DNA of 64,000 bases from Petaurus breviceps papuanus (taxonomy: Eukaryota > Chordata > Mammalia > Diprotodontia > Petauridae). Below the pieces are notes generated by a model. The model made no database searches. It saw only the letters and a program-made list of their open reading frames with translations, and had not been told where the DNA came from. The translations under genes and the position numbers were made by a program. The stretch spans positions 4,607,318-4,671,317 of the forward strand of contig JAMXIF010001177.1 in the NCBI GenBank assembly GCA_028583685.1. Direction: 5' to 3'. Of this stretch, positions 11,235 through 21,469 are shown piece after piece (position 1 is the first letter of the stretch; every line of letters begins with the position of its first letter).

Positions 11235-12405
11235 GAAAACACCAGTATCTCATAGCAATTCATGTCAGCATCTCATAGCAATTCATGTCATCAACCACCT
11301 TCTCCATTAGGTTTTGGAAAGTGCTTGAGGGTCCCAGAAATGCCTTGAGGCTTCTGCACAAACTTGTAGAATCCTTTTGGAGGGACAAAGGCCATCTTTT
11401 CCTTATCTTCCTTTGTGATGGGGATCTGAGAGTATCCACTGAGCAAATCAAATAGAAACCTTGGGGTGCCTAGCAGGTAGTTTGAATATTGTGAACTGGT
11501 CTTAGTTCTGTTGTTCAGTGTCTGATAATCCATTGTACATCAAAATCTCAAGGGCCAGCTAGGTGGTGCAGTGGATAGAGCACCAACCCTGGAGTTCAAA
11601 TCTAGTCTCAGATACTTAGTAGCTGTGTGACCCTAGACAAGTCACTTAACCCTATTTGTCTCAGTTTTCTCATCTGCAAAATCAGCTGGAGAAAGAAATG
11701 GCAAACCACTCTAGTATCTTTGCCAAGAAAACCCCAAATGGCATCATGAAGAGCTGCACATTACTGAACAATAACAATCAAAATCTTGCCACTCTTTTCC
11801 AATAGACACACTATGGACAAATGATATAGTTTACAGACTTCTGTGTTGATGCCACTGAGTAGCAATTCCTTCAGGTAGAGGGCAATTTTCTTAGCACACT
11901 CTTGAAATCAGAAGTTCTTAGAAAGTTCCACTTTCTGAGATGAGAGACCTTAGGAATCACCTGGAGAAATTGTTACTTTCTGAATTTTACTAATTTCTCA
12001 AGGAATTCTGTATGTTGCTCTTTGAGCACACCCTACAACTCACTCATGCTATGAGAACATGGCAGCTCTTAGGTCTGAGCTTTTTCATGTGACAATCCTG
12101 CCATTCCTTAGGCACTAGAGACTCACCAAAGCTGAAATCTGTTACCTACCCTTTGCTACCACTGGCCTGTTATCTTCTGGTAGCTTCCACATAGAAAACA
12201 TGGATGGGCAGGATCTCCAGGAATGGAGCTCCAATTTGTTGCCTCTGATACAATGCCAGGACCTTGAATAGGCTAGAGTTGGTCTTAATAGTAACATTCC
12301 AGAAAAGTTTACCAAGTAGACATACCATAGCTACATTGTCTATCATGCTGACAACTAGGACTTCCCTGGGGAATAATATATCTGAAATATGAGCAGTCTT
12401 CACTC
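11235..12405 (-). mobile_element. Ty3/Gypsy-like retrotransposon fossil (reverse transcriptase region)
   Basis: A minus-strand conceptual translation at about 11291-11533 carries reverse transcriptase hallmarks of Ty3/Gypsy elements: a DYQTLN-like segment, GYSQIP, and EKMAFVPPKGFYKF before a PQG segment. This is the fingers/palm part of the enzyme. Sequence upstream of it (to about 12405) looks like degraded pol or protease-side sequence but is less certain. The element is broken in several places and is old. A MAR1-like SINE is inserted at 11549-11776. No LTRs were found. Confidence 0.6.
11549..11776 (+). mobile_element. MAR1-like CORE-SINE with RTE-derived tail
   Basis: tRNA-like head 'ggccagctaggtggtgcagtgg', a CORE segment, then the RTE/BovB-like tail 'ggagaaagaaatggcaaacc..tatctttgccaagaaaacccc' ending in 'acaataac'. 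It is flanked by 10-bp repeats atcaaaatct at 11539-11548 and 11777-11786. Inserted in the Ty3/Gypsy fossil, so it is younger than it. Confidence 0.85.
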
Positions 12406-12540
12406 ACTCAGTCAATCAATCTTTATTAAGTGCCTACTTGGTCCAGTATTTGTGCAAAGCACTGCAGATACAAATACAAATAAAAACAAATATAGTCCCT
12501 GCCCTTAAGGAATTTACAATCTAATGAAGGAAGACCACGA
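12406..12540 (-). mobile_element. LINE-2 3' end, antisense
   Basis: 'aatctttattaagtgcctac', 'gtgcaaagcactgcagataca' and 'ccctgcccttaaggaatttacaatctaatg' are the reversed L2 3' end. Confidence 0.8.
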
Positions 12541-12737
12541 GGAAGCTAAAAAGGGGAGGGGAGAGTAGGTACTCTGTAGGGAGGAGCATAATGGAAAATT
12601 CTTTAAAAAAATTATTTCTTCAATTGCATATAAAAATATTTTTTAACATTTGAAAAAAAATTGGGGTTCCAAGTTCTCTCCCTTCATCATCTCCCCTTTT
12701 TCAAGAAAGCAAGCAATTTGCTATAGATTATACATGT

Positions 12738-13265
12738 TGTAATGGAAATGCAAATTTAAAGATCTTCCCTGCCCCTAGGCTAAAGTGCACCTGGAGCCTG
12801 GGGTGGGAGGCTTGTTTTTCAGTAGATACTTTTTGATTGGCCAGTGGGTCAATAAGGTTGTTACATTCTCTGAGCCAGGAGAAGGCTATATAAGCCCTTA
12901 TGTGTAGCTTTGTTTTGGGGGCTCACTTTGAGAAGTGTTCTGTGATTTGATCAGATGAAACTCTAGGAAGCCGTTGTTGAGAGCCCCCCGGCTTTGAAAA
13001 ACCCAGATGTTGATTTGGTATTGATGTAATGGTTGGACAGTTTGGAAACTTTCCACTTGATCTGTTTCTCTGTCTTGATAATTCTGTCTGTATACTCTTA
13101 AGTTCGGGGTGCTGACCTTTTTCCCCTGAACTAGGTAAACGATATATGTTTGACTGATTAAAGTAAGCTTGTTAACCCATTTTGAGTTGCTTTCCTTTAT
13201 CAAAGCAGATCTAAGAACCTGTGTGGGCAGCCACACTGGGGACCCCTGGGGTGCTTGCTGCTACA
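12738..13265 (+). mobile_element. Solo LTR, family 1 copy 3 (ERV fossil)
   Basis: This is the copy in plus orientation: it starts tgtaatgg, ends gctgctaca (TG...CA), and is 528 bp long. It is bounded by 5-bp repeats catgt (12733-12737 and 13266-13270). A TATA box (tatataag, 12887-12894) and an attaaa poly(A) signal (13157-13162) define U3/R/U5. Solo; inserted in an L1 3' UTR. Confidence 0.9.
12887..12894 (+). promoter_or_regulatory. TATA box of the family-1 LTR
   Basis: tatataag in the context ggctatataagccc, conserved in copies 2 and 4. It marks the U3/R transition of the fossil LTR. No activity can be inferred. Confidence 0.65.
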
Positions 13266-13395
13266 CATGTATAGTCATGGAAAACATATTTCCATGTTAG
13301 TCACATTGCTAAAGAAGACAGGAAAAAAAAAGTATGCTTTGACCTGTATTCAGATTCCATCAGTTCTTCCTCTGGAGGTGGATAGTAATTTTCAC

Positions 13396-14214
13396 ATGAT
13401 GGAGAGTTTTGAAGAAATGTAAAAGCAATGTAGCTAGTGGGAAGTAGGAAGAAAAACTGCTGAAACCCCCTTTAAATAAAGGCTCTAGAGCCTATAGCCC
13501 TGCCCACTAATCAAAAGGTCCAATAAGAGAGGCTGATGAGATGAGAGGACCAGGAAGATTCAATCTTGCAGCATAATGAGATTTCCCAATGATGGGTGTC
13601 CTGGGGAAAGAAGGCGGTGATGGAGATCCAAAGGCAGTGTAGCTGATGGCAGAACTAACCCTTTGGGTAGATTGTAGACATATAAGCTGCAAATTGTTCT
13701 CAAAATCACTAGAATACAACAGTCACATAGGATCTGCAATGTAACCCAGCAGGATTAGCTCTATCTTCAGTCCTTATGTCACTGTTAATATGTTCTTCTA
13801 GGGTGGGGGAAAGGGATACAGGAATGTCTGGTGGGGCAGAGATTAAATTCTTTGGGGTCTGAGATAGCCCCCATCCCCAACCCCAGCTCTCTTTCCTGGC
13901 ACAAGTTCAGTGACCATCAGCTTCTGGGAAGAAAAACAAAATTCATATTATTCGTGAGTGTACCCATCAAACACAAGCACGTCCTGTCCATAGTTCTAGA
14001 AAAATACAGTTCAGCTTCTGGTCCCTGGCTCTGCACACTGTTCCATCTTCTAGCAGGCTTGCCCCAGTTCTTTCAATGAAGTCTGATTGCTCTGAGTTTG
14101 CTTTGCTTTTCATCTTGGTGCCCTATATCTGAAGAGATGTCCTGGAGTAGGGTGGAGTCAATTTTGTCTCTCTGTGCACTCTGCATTTATTTCTCTTTCA
14201 CCCAGCACATTAAC
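13396..14214. other. No recognisable element
   Basis: Moderately GC-balanced sequence with 'aaataaaggctctagagcctatag' near 13472, including the short palindrome ggctctagagcc. No family, RNA gene or exon is supported. Confidence 0.45.
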
Positions 14215-14375
14215 TCCAATTAACTGAGATTCTGTCCTTTTTTCCCCCCTCATTGGCATGTGTACCCCAGAGGATTTCCTGTGTTATCCCTTGTTTACTT
14301 CAGACAGCACTTATCACAGTGCCTGGCATATAGTTGGTGCTTAATATATGTTCCTTAATTGCTTGATTGCTTCAC
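14215..14375 (+). mobile_element. LINE-2 3' end, sense
   Basis: 'cagcacttatcacagtgcctggcatatagttggtgcttaatatatgttcc' followed by 'attgcttgattgc' is the sense L2 3' terminus. Confidence 0.75.
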
Positions 14376-14549
14376 AAACCAAGGCAGTGATGGCTCCTTT
14401 GAATGCTCTACTCTGTAACAATCTTTCCAAATGTAACCTGAAGTCAGAAGCCTTCTAACCCCTTGTTGACAAGCATTGAGAACTGCATATATGTTTCCTA
14501 TGCATTTTCCAAATATTCATCTAGTTTCTGTAAGCACAAAAATAATAAC

Positions 14550-14783
14550 TAGCATTTATATAGCACCCTATACATACTATCTCATTTGAATCTCAAAAGA
14601 ATTCTGGGGAGGAAGTGCAGTTATTATAGTCATTGCACATATAAGGAAACTGAGGTAGAGAGAGAAGAAGTTGACTTTGCCTAATGTCACACAGCTAGTG
14701 TCTGAGGCCAGATTTCAACTCAGGAAGATGAGTCTCCCAGACTCCAGGGGCAGCACTCTATCTACTATACTACCTAGCTGCCC
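14550..14783 (-). mobile_element. MIR-family SINE, antisense
   Basis: 'actagcatttatatagcacc', 'tctcatttgaatctca', 'ggaaactgaggtagagag', 'aatgtcacacagctag' and 'actctatctactatactacctagctgccc' give a nearly complete reversed MIR. Confidence 0.85.
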
Positions 14784-14872
14784 ATTTTCAGGGAGCACAA
14801 TGAACTCAAAAGCAGTTTTCTCAAGGCTGTTCATTCAATCTACATATTTTTTTTTTGGTTATCTGTTCCATA

Positions 14873-15010
14873 CCCTTTTTTTTGTTTGTTTGTTTTCGGT
14901 TTTTTTTGGAGGGGGGAAGGCAGGGCAATTAGGGCTAAGTGACTTGCCCAAGGTCACATGGGTCAACTCCAGGGCTGGTGCTCTATTCACTGCACCACCT
15001 AGCCACCCCT
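14873..15010 (-). mobile_element. A-tailed tRNA-derived SINE, subfamily A
   Basis: T/G-rich left end, 'gcagggcaattagggctaagtgacttgcccaaggtcacat', and a shortened head 'tattcactgcaccacctagccacccc'. The middle is shorter than in its relatives. Target repeats were not resolved. Confidence 0.8.
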
Positions 15011-15055
15011 TCTCCCTGCCCCCATCCCCTTCTTGTATTATTTCAGTGGTATATT

Positions 15056-15345
15056 CTAGGCAGCTAGGTGGTACAGTGGATAGAGCCCTAGTCCTGGAGT
15101 TGGGGAGGTCTGAGTTCAAATCTGGCTTCAGACACGTAATAGCTATGTGCTCCATGGCAAGTCACATAACTATCACTTGCCTCAGTTTCCCTTTATGCAA
15201 AATGGCAATAATAATAGTACCTATGTCCCAGGATTCTTGTGAGGATCAAATGAGATAATTGCAAAGTGCTTACTACAGTGCCTGGAACATAGTGACCTCT
15301 ATGTAAATGTTAGCTATTATGATTATCATCATCATTGGATGGGCT
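15056..15345 (+). mobile_element. MIR-family SINE, sense
   Basis: Starts 'ctaggcagctaggtggtacagtgg' and passes through 'ttgcctcagtttccctttatgcaaaatgg' and 'ttgtgaggatcaaatgagataattgcaaagtgctt' to 'tgttagctattatgattatcatcatcatt'. Full-length. Confidence 0.85.
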
Positions 15346-16599
15346 TTAAAGGGTTCCTCATCTGGTAGATAGTCACCCATTCCCCTATTGTCTATCCCTC
15401 CCCCTCCAATGACTTTGGCAATGAGCTTTTCATATTAAATTCTTTATATTAGTGCCACCAGACCTATACTCTGTGCTCTATAATTAACCATGATCACTAA
15501 ATCATTGATTCCTGAGGAAGCTGTGGACTCCCATCACTAATGTATAGGAGAGTGTCCCCTCTGCATCATAAACTACCAAGAATGATGTTATCTTAAACAA
15601 TCTCTAATCTCAGGCCCAATTTTCCCTCTCTGTTTAGCTCCTGGTCAGCAGTACAGGGTTTAATAACTAATTTCCAAATAGTTCCATTAACAGTCATATC
15701 TTGGGAATTCTGAAGCATCTTATGTAATATAGTTCCCTTTTCACCTTCATCCTCAGTCCTTTATCTTACCTCCTAGTAGTTCTTGTAGACAATTTCCCAG
15801 GAGATCTGTGGAAATCTTCAAATCCAGAGTTTCTCCTTTCCTTCTGTCCTCATTTGGCACCTTGACAGAAACTTGTAACTTCCTTTCTCAACTCTTATCA
15901 TCAACTTCCTTCTCTTTTTTCAATTCTTTCTTCTTCCACAGAACCCAGAATTGGATGTGGAATAAAGTCTAAAGAAGTTATTTGTTAGCTTTTGCAAAAA
16001 TTAGCTAAATAAATAAATGACTGGCACTAATGAGTGTTAATTTTACTGTGTTGATTTGTTGTGTGTGGTTTTTAAAAAAAAATCCTACTTGAGCTAAAAA
16101 TGATACCCCTAGAATAGAATCTGTATCTCTAAAACCTTCAGGGCAAGATGACTAATTTTTATTTCCTTGTATGGATCTCACACTATTCTGGAGCCTCACT
16201 GTGACACAACAATCATTTTACATAAATCCTAAATTAATCTATCAGGCTGGCAAAAAGGTAGCACCTGCAAAAATACTTAACTATGTTTCCCTCTATCTAG
16301 GAAGATCATAAAAATAAAATCCTTATGTATTATTGTCTCCTTACAAATTATAGCTGAACCCAGGGGAAAAATACCAACTAATTGTGATTAGAGCACAGCC
16401 TTCTTATCAAGTGAAAGTTAAACATAGGGATTTCTGGTATGTAGATAATATTTTTGCTTGGGTCAATTATTATTACAACACTAAACTTCTATTCAATGCT
16501 ACTCCTATTCGGTCTGAGGATGTTTGGATGCCCCTCCTGTTTCCATTTTCTAGAGAAAAGATTGGTGAGATACTGTATTAGAGTAAAACCTTTATACTA
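15346..16599. other. No recognisable element
   Basis: No repeat family, RNA gene or convincing exon seen. Open frames are short and without motifs. Confidence 0.45.
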
Positions 16600-16765
16600 G
16601 GTAGAATAGAATCACTGAATCATAGATTTAGAGCTGGAAGGGAAAGCATAGAAGTCATTTTACAGATGAGGAGTTGCCCAAGATCAAAGTAGCCCATGGT
16701 AGCACCAAGATTTGAGCAGAAAATGTTCTGACCCCAAATCAGGTATTCTTTCCACTTTTGACACC
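16600..16765 (-). mobile_element. Old MIR-like repeat, antisense
   Basis: 'gatttagagctggaagggaaagc', 'cattttacagatgaggag', 'ttgcccaagatcaaag' and 'ctgaccccaaatcaggtattctttccactt' form a reversed SINE-like series. The last part recurs at 22907-22977. Confidence 0.55.
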
Positions 16766-17473
16766 AGAAAAGCCCTCTCTAGCCCCAAAATATATCCATT
16801 TCCACTCCTTCAATAAAGCTGGCAACCTATCTGAAATGTCACCATAAGACTTTTTTTTTCTGTGTTAACACTTTGTTGCCACCTGGGCATCTTCCAGGGA
16901 GGAAGAGCATTTTTCAATCAAACATTCACACCTTAGTATCAATCAGTTATTAAATCAACTTCTTTATGCCAACTGGCTAAGAAAAGCCATAGTGAAAAAA
17001 TGGAAATATTATAGGAGGGAGAAGATGGATGGATAATTTCCCAGCATGGACTTTGGGAGGAAGGCTGGAGGAGATATAACATTTCCCCTTTACCTAAAGA
17101 AGATTGTATAAACATAGGTTCTTGAGTATTTCAGGGTGTTTTAAGAAGCTCTTAGCAATTTCCTTAGGCTAGATGGGAGTAGCCCTTAAAATGCAAATAT
17201 GTGCTGTGAATCCTGGAAAGATGATATCTGTAAGAGGATTAGTATGACCAGGCTCGAAGAAAGGACTCTCTGCTGAGCCAAATAAGTGGATAATGGCCAG
17301 TGATGGAGTTAGAAAATGCTAGAGGGTGCCTGTTTAGGAAAAAAAAAATTGCATCCTCTCAAGAGTCAAGGATATCAAAGATATCAAAAGTCAAGAAGAG
17401 AAAAGATTTATTAGGACAAGTTAGAGCCGGAATTTTTTAACCTTTTTTGTATCATGGGCTGAAGTGATAAAAC

Positions 17474-17475
<2 letters not shown>
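16766..17475. other. No recognisable element
   Basis: Nothing assignable here. 'ggaattttttaaccttttttgtatcatgggctgaag' near 17430 hints at a decayed DNA-transposon end. Confidence 0.35.
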
Positions 17476-17520
<45 letters not shown>

Positions 17521-17530
17521 NNNNNNNNNN

Positions 17531-17593
<63 letters not shown>
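17476..17593. repeat. (TCTA)n microsatellite with a 10-N gap
   Basis: A tetranucleotide array of about 27 visible units, with ten N at 17521-17530. It directly abuts the A-tail side of the SINE at 17594, so it probably grew from that tail. The assembled length should not be trusted. Confidence 0.95.
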
Positions 17594-17594
<1 letters not shown>

Positions 17595-17747
17595 GCCTTC
17601 TGGAGGGCAATTGGGGTTAAGTAACTCTGCCCAAGATTATGTGGCTAGTTTTTTTATGTGGGTGTTAAGTGTCTGAGGCCAGAACTGAACTTGGGTCCTC
17701 CTGACTCCGGGGCTGGCGCTTTACTCACTGCACCACCTAGCCACCCC
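17594..17747 (-). mobile_element. A-tailed tRNA-derived SINE, variant with T-rich middle
   Basis: 'gagggcaattggggttaagtaact' then 'tggctagtttttttatgtgggtgttaagtgtctgagg' and head 'ctcactgcaccacctagccacccc'. The 'tgtgggtgttaagtgtctgagg' phrase is shared with the copy at 60024. Confidence 0.85.
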
Positions 17748-17754
17748 AATAAAA

Positions 17755-18805
17755 TTATTTTAAGAACATATCTAAAAGATTGTATACTATTACCAGTTTT
17801 GATTTATTCTAGTATAAGGGTTGGTTCAATATTAGGAAATATGTAAAAATAATAGGTAATATCAATAACAAAAATAAGTACATAATAATATAATAGATGT
17901 AGAAAAAGCTTGTGACAAAACACAACATTCATTTCTTTTTTTTTTTTTTTTTAAAGGAATCGGGGTTAAGTAACTTGCTCAAGGTTCCAAGTTTTGTGTG
18001 GGTGCCAAGTATCTGAGGCCAGAACCGATCCCAGGTCTCCTGATGCTGGGGCCGGCGCTCTTGCTCACTGCGCCACCTGGCCACCCCCACAACATTCATT
18101 TCTGTTAAAAAACAAAACACTAAAAAGAATAGGAATAAATGGACCTTTCCCTTATATAGTAAGTGGTAACTTTCTAAAACCAATAGCCTGTATCATATGT
18201 AAATGGGATAAATTAGAGACCTTTCCAATGAGATCAAAGACAAAGCAAGAAAGTCTATTATCACCATTATCAATTGATATAGTTCTAGAAAAGCTAGCTA
18301 TAGCAATACAACAAAAGAAGAAATTGAGGGTATAAATATAGGCAAAAAAAGAAAGAAAATACCAGCAGATATGATGGTCTATTTAGAGAATCCTAGGGAG
18401 GCAATTAAAAAAAGTAATTAAAACAATCATTTCAGCAAAGTTATAGGATATAAATTAAATTCACACAAATAATCATCCTATGTATTACCAATAAAATCCA
18501 TTAGGAAGAATGTGAAAGAGAAAGTCTATTCAAAATAACTGCAAAATTCATAAAATATTTGGGAATCTACCTACCAAGATGCACACAGCAACTATATGAA
18601 TATAACTACAAAAGACTTTATACAGAAATAAAGATTATTTATTTGAGTGAGTTGAGCTATGTAAATATTATAAAAAATACCAATATTTCCAAAGTTAACT
18701 TATTCAGTGCCATGCCAATCAAACTACCAAGGCATTACATTATAGAGCTAGGAAAAAGGTTAACAAAATTAATCTATAGAAAGAAAGGTCAAGAATCTCA
18801 AGGGA
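17755..18805 (+). mobile_element. LINE-1 ORF2 fragment (RT region), sense, decayed
   Basis: Translated pieces match L1 reverse transcriptase in order: an 'NGIN..RPFQ..QRQSK' segment, 'SRYDGLFRES' (the palm DD region has drifted) and 'FGNLPTKMHTA' (cf. the YLGI segment). It is heavily broken by stops and frameshifts. A SINE at 17937-18088 interrupts it. Confidence 0.75.
17937..18088 (-). mobile_element. A-tailed tRNA-derived SINE, subfamily B variant
   Basis: A long T run, 'ggaatcggggttaagtaacttgctcaaggtt', and head 'gctcactgcgccacctggccaccccc'. Perfect 15-bp repeats acaacattcatttct lie at 17922-17936 and 18089-18103, inside an L1. Confidence 0.9.
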
Positions 18806-18814
18806 AACAATTTT

Positions 18815-19735
18815 TAAAATTTTTTTATTTTTAAAAGCATTTTCATCCTTCTCTCCCACTGCTGAACAATTAAAAACAAAACCCTCATAACAAATATGCA
18901 TAGTCCAGCAAAACAAATTCCCATATTGGCTATATCCAGAAACATGTCTGATTTTGTCTTTTAAGTGCATCACTTCTCTGGCAGGAGATAATGTAGCATA
19001 ATTAATCTTCAATCCTATGAACTTGTATTTAGCTCCATTAATCAGAGGTCTAAAGTCTTTCAAAGTTGCATTTTTCTGTAATATTGTCAATATATAAATT
19101 GTTCTCCAAGTTCTATTCACTTTACTTTGCTTTAATTCATAGAGATCTTCCCAGTTTTCTCTGAGATTATCTATTTCATCATTTCTTGTAGTACAATAAT
19201 ATTATGTTACATCCAATACCACAATTTGTTTAACCATTTCCCAGCAGGAGGATACCCCCTTTGTTTCCAGTTTTGGTCTACTATGAAAAGAGCTGCTATG
19301 ACTACTTTTGTACCTCTTTCTTTGATATCTTTGGAGTAAAGGCCTAGTAGTAGTATTGGGTCAAACAATATGCAGAGTTTTGGGGCATAGTTCCAAAATG
19401 CTTTCCAGACCAATTAATAGATCTACAGGAGTACATAAATGTGCCTGTTTTCCTTAAGTTTCTCTAAAATTTGTCATTTTCCTCTTTTGTCATCTTTGCC
19501 AATTTGATGGCAATTTGAACCTCAGAGTTGCTTTAATTTATATTTCTCTAATTGTTGGTGATGTGGAACATCTTTACAAATACTTATTGATAGCTTGGGC
19601 TTCTTTCTTTGAAAATTGCCTGTTCCTATGCTTTGATCATTTATCTTTTGGAGAATGTCTCTTAGTATTATAAATTTGAATTAATTCCTTCTATATCTTG
19701 GCTATATCTTGGCTATATCTCTATCATAAGAACTT
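18815..19735 (-). mobile_element. LINE-1 3' UTR and ORF2 end, antisense
   Basis: 'aacaaaaccctcataacaaatatgcatagtccagcaaaacaaattcc', 'atcatttcttgtagtacaataatatt' and 'tttgtttaaccatttcccagcaggagg' are the reversed marsupial L1 3' region, continuing into 'ctctaattgttggtgatgtggaacatc'. It separates two sense L1 pieces. Confidence 0.8.
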
Positions 19736-20849
19736 ACTTGAAAAGATTTTTTTCAAGGGAAGTAAATTTTAAAAGTGGGAAGGTGGTATACCTAGAGAAT
19801 TCTAGAGAATCAGCTAAAAAACTACTTGAAATAATTAACAAATTTAGCAAAGTTGCAGGATATAAAATAAACCCACATAAATCATCAGCATTTCTATATA
19901 TTAACAACAAAATCCATCAACAAGAGATAGAAAGAGAAATTTCATTTAAAATAACTGTAGACAATATAAAATATCTGAGTGTCTACTTGCCAAGACAACC
20001 TCAGGAATTATATGAACACATTTACAAAATGCTTTTCTCACAAATTAAAGTCAGATCTAAACAAATGGGAAAATACCAGTTGCTCATGGCAGACTGAGCT
20101 ATTATAATAAAAATAACAATTCTACCTAAATTAATTTACCTTATTCAGCACCATACTAATCAAGCTACCAAAAATTATTTTAAATGTGCATACCCTTTGA
20201 CCCAGAAATACTGCCTTGAGGGCTGTATCCCAAAGAGATCATAAAAATGGGAAAGGGACCCATGTGAGCAAAAATATTTATAGCAACTCTTTTTATGGTG
20301 GCCAAGAATTGGAAATTCAGGGGATGCCTATCAACTGGGGAATGGCTGAACAAGATGTGGTATATGAATGTAATGGAGTACCATTGTGCTATAAAAAATA
20401 ATTGGCAGGTGGACTTCAGAAAAACCTAGAAAGACTTATATGAACTGCTGCTAAGTAAAGTGAACAGAACCAGAACATCATACACAGTAACAGCCATAGT
20501 ATGTGATGACTAATTTTTATAGACTTAGCCCTTCTCAGCAATGCAAGGACCTAAAACAATTCCAAAGGACTCATGATGGAAAATGCTATCCACATCTAGA
20601 GAAAGAACTATGGAGTCTGAATGCAGAGCAAAGGAGATTATTTTCTTTTTTGTTTGTTTTTTTTCCTTTTTCATGGTTTCTCTCATTCATTATAATTCTT
20701 CTGTACAACATGACCAATGTGAAAATAGGAATGTATATGTAGAGCCTATATCAGATTGCATGCCATCTTGGGGAGGGAGGAGGGAAGGGAAGAGCAGAAA
20801 ATTTAAAACTTAGGGAAGTGAATGTTGAAAACTAAAAATAAATAAACTT
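19736..20849 (+). mobile_element. LINE-1 ORF2 piece joined to 3' UTR, sense
   Basis: A 119-codon open stretch (19738-20097) reads like L1 [22 protein letters not shown], then [16 protein letters not shown]. From about 20170 it jumps to the L1 3' end ('ccctttgacccagaaatac', 'gcctatcaactggggaatggctgaacaag', 'tggagtaccattgtgc') and ends in an A-rich tail. ORF2 sequence between is deleted. It covers the same RT region as 17755-18805, so it is a separate insertion. Confidence 0.8.
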
Positions 20850-20997
20850 TTTTTTCTTTTTGGAGGGGGGAAGGTAGGGAAATTGGGGTTAAGTGACTTG
20901 CCCAAGGTCATGCAGCTAGTGTCTGAGGCTGGATTTTAACTCAGGTCTTCCTGACTCCAGGACCTGTGCTCTATTCACTGCAACACCTAGCTACGCC
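20850..20997 (-). mobile_element. A-tailed tRNA-derived SINE, subfamily A
   Basis: Inserted at the A-rich end of the preceding L1. Near-identical flanks: aaaataaataaacttt on the left and aaaataaataaccttt on the right. Confidence 0.85.
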
Positions 20998-21089
20998 CAA
21001 AATAAATAACCTTTAAAAATTAAATTAAATAATAAAATATTAATCACTGAAATAATTTAATCTGATGGCAGAGTAGAGAAGTTGATCAC

Positions 21090-21445
21090 TGGAGCAGATT
21101 ATTTTCGACCCTCCAGTTTAAGAAGCACTGAAGGGCTGAAGCAAACTACTTGCTCTCTCTCTTTTTCTTGTTTTGTTTTGTTCCCTCTTTCTCATTGTTC
21201 ACCCCATTGGTCATAATCCTTCTTTACAACCTGACTAATGTTTAATATGAAGGTATTTATAGATCCTATACTTGATTGCATGCCACCATGGGTGGGGGGT
21301 AGGAGAGAAGGGGGGAGAAAGCTTGAAACTCAAGGAATTGTGGAAATGAATGTTGTAAACTATTTTAAAAAAGAATAAAGAAAGTGAAAAAAAAAAAGAA
21401 GCACTGAAAGAGTCACAAGTGGAAAAAGTTTAAGAAGCCCTGCAA
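21090..21445 (-). mobile_element. hAT-like DNA element fragment, split by an L1 end
   Basis: On the minus strand: cagggcttcttaaac, then 'ttccacttgtgactctttcagtgcttcttaaactgg'. The same run appears in sense at 43505-43610, so it is one dispersed element. A CAG-starting end of this type suggests hAT. The L1 at 21133-21395 interrupts it. Confidence 0.45.
21133..21395 (+). mobile_element. LINE-1 3' end, 5'-truncated, sense
   Basis: L1 3' UTR text ('ccattggtcataatccttctttacaac', 'ttgattgcatgccaccatgggtggggg', 'gaatgttgtaaac') ends in an A tail. Perfect 13-bp repeats aagaagcactgaa lie at 21120-21132 and 21396-21408. A classic 263-bp truncated L1 insertion. Confidence 0.9.
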
Positions 21446-21469
21446 TAGATCACAGAAGATAAAATATAC

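Larger units (their letters stand above)
12595..13395 (-). mobile_element. LINE-1 3' UTR fragment, antisense, split by an LTR
   Basis: Before the LTR: 'ttttttaacatttgaaaaaaaattggggttccaagttctctccc'. After it: 'catggaaaacatatttccatgttagtcacattgc' and 'attcagattccatcagttcttcctctggaggtgg'. Both are reversed marsupial-type L1 3' UTR in the right order. Confidence 0.75.

Noticed and set aside
14671-15258. 195-codon open frame
   Set aside because: It passes through a MIR, an A-tailed SINE and another MIR; the translation has no domain.
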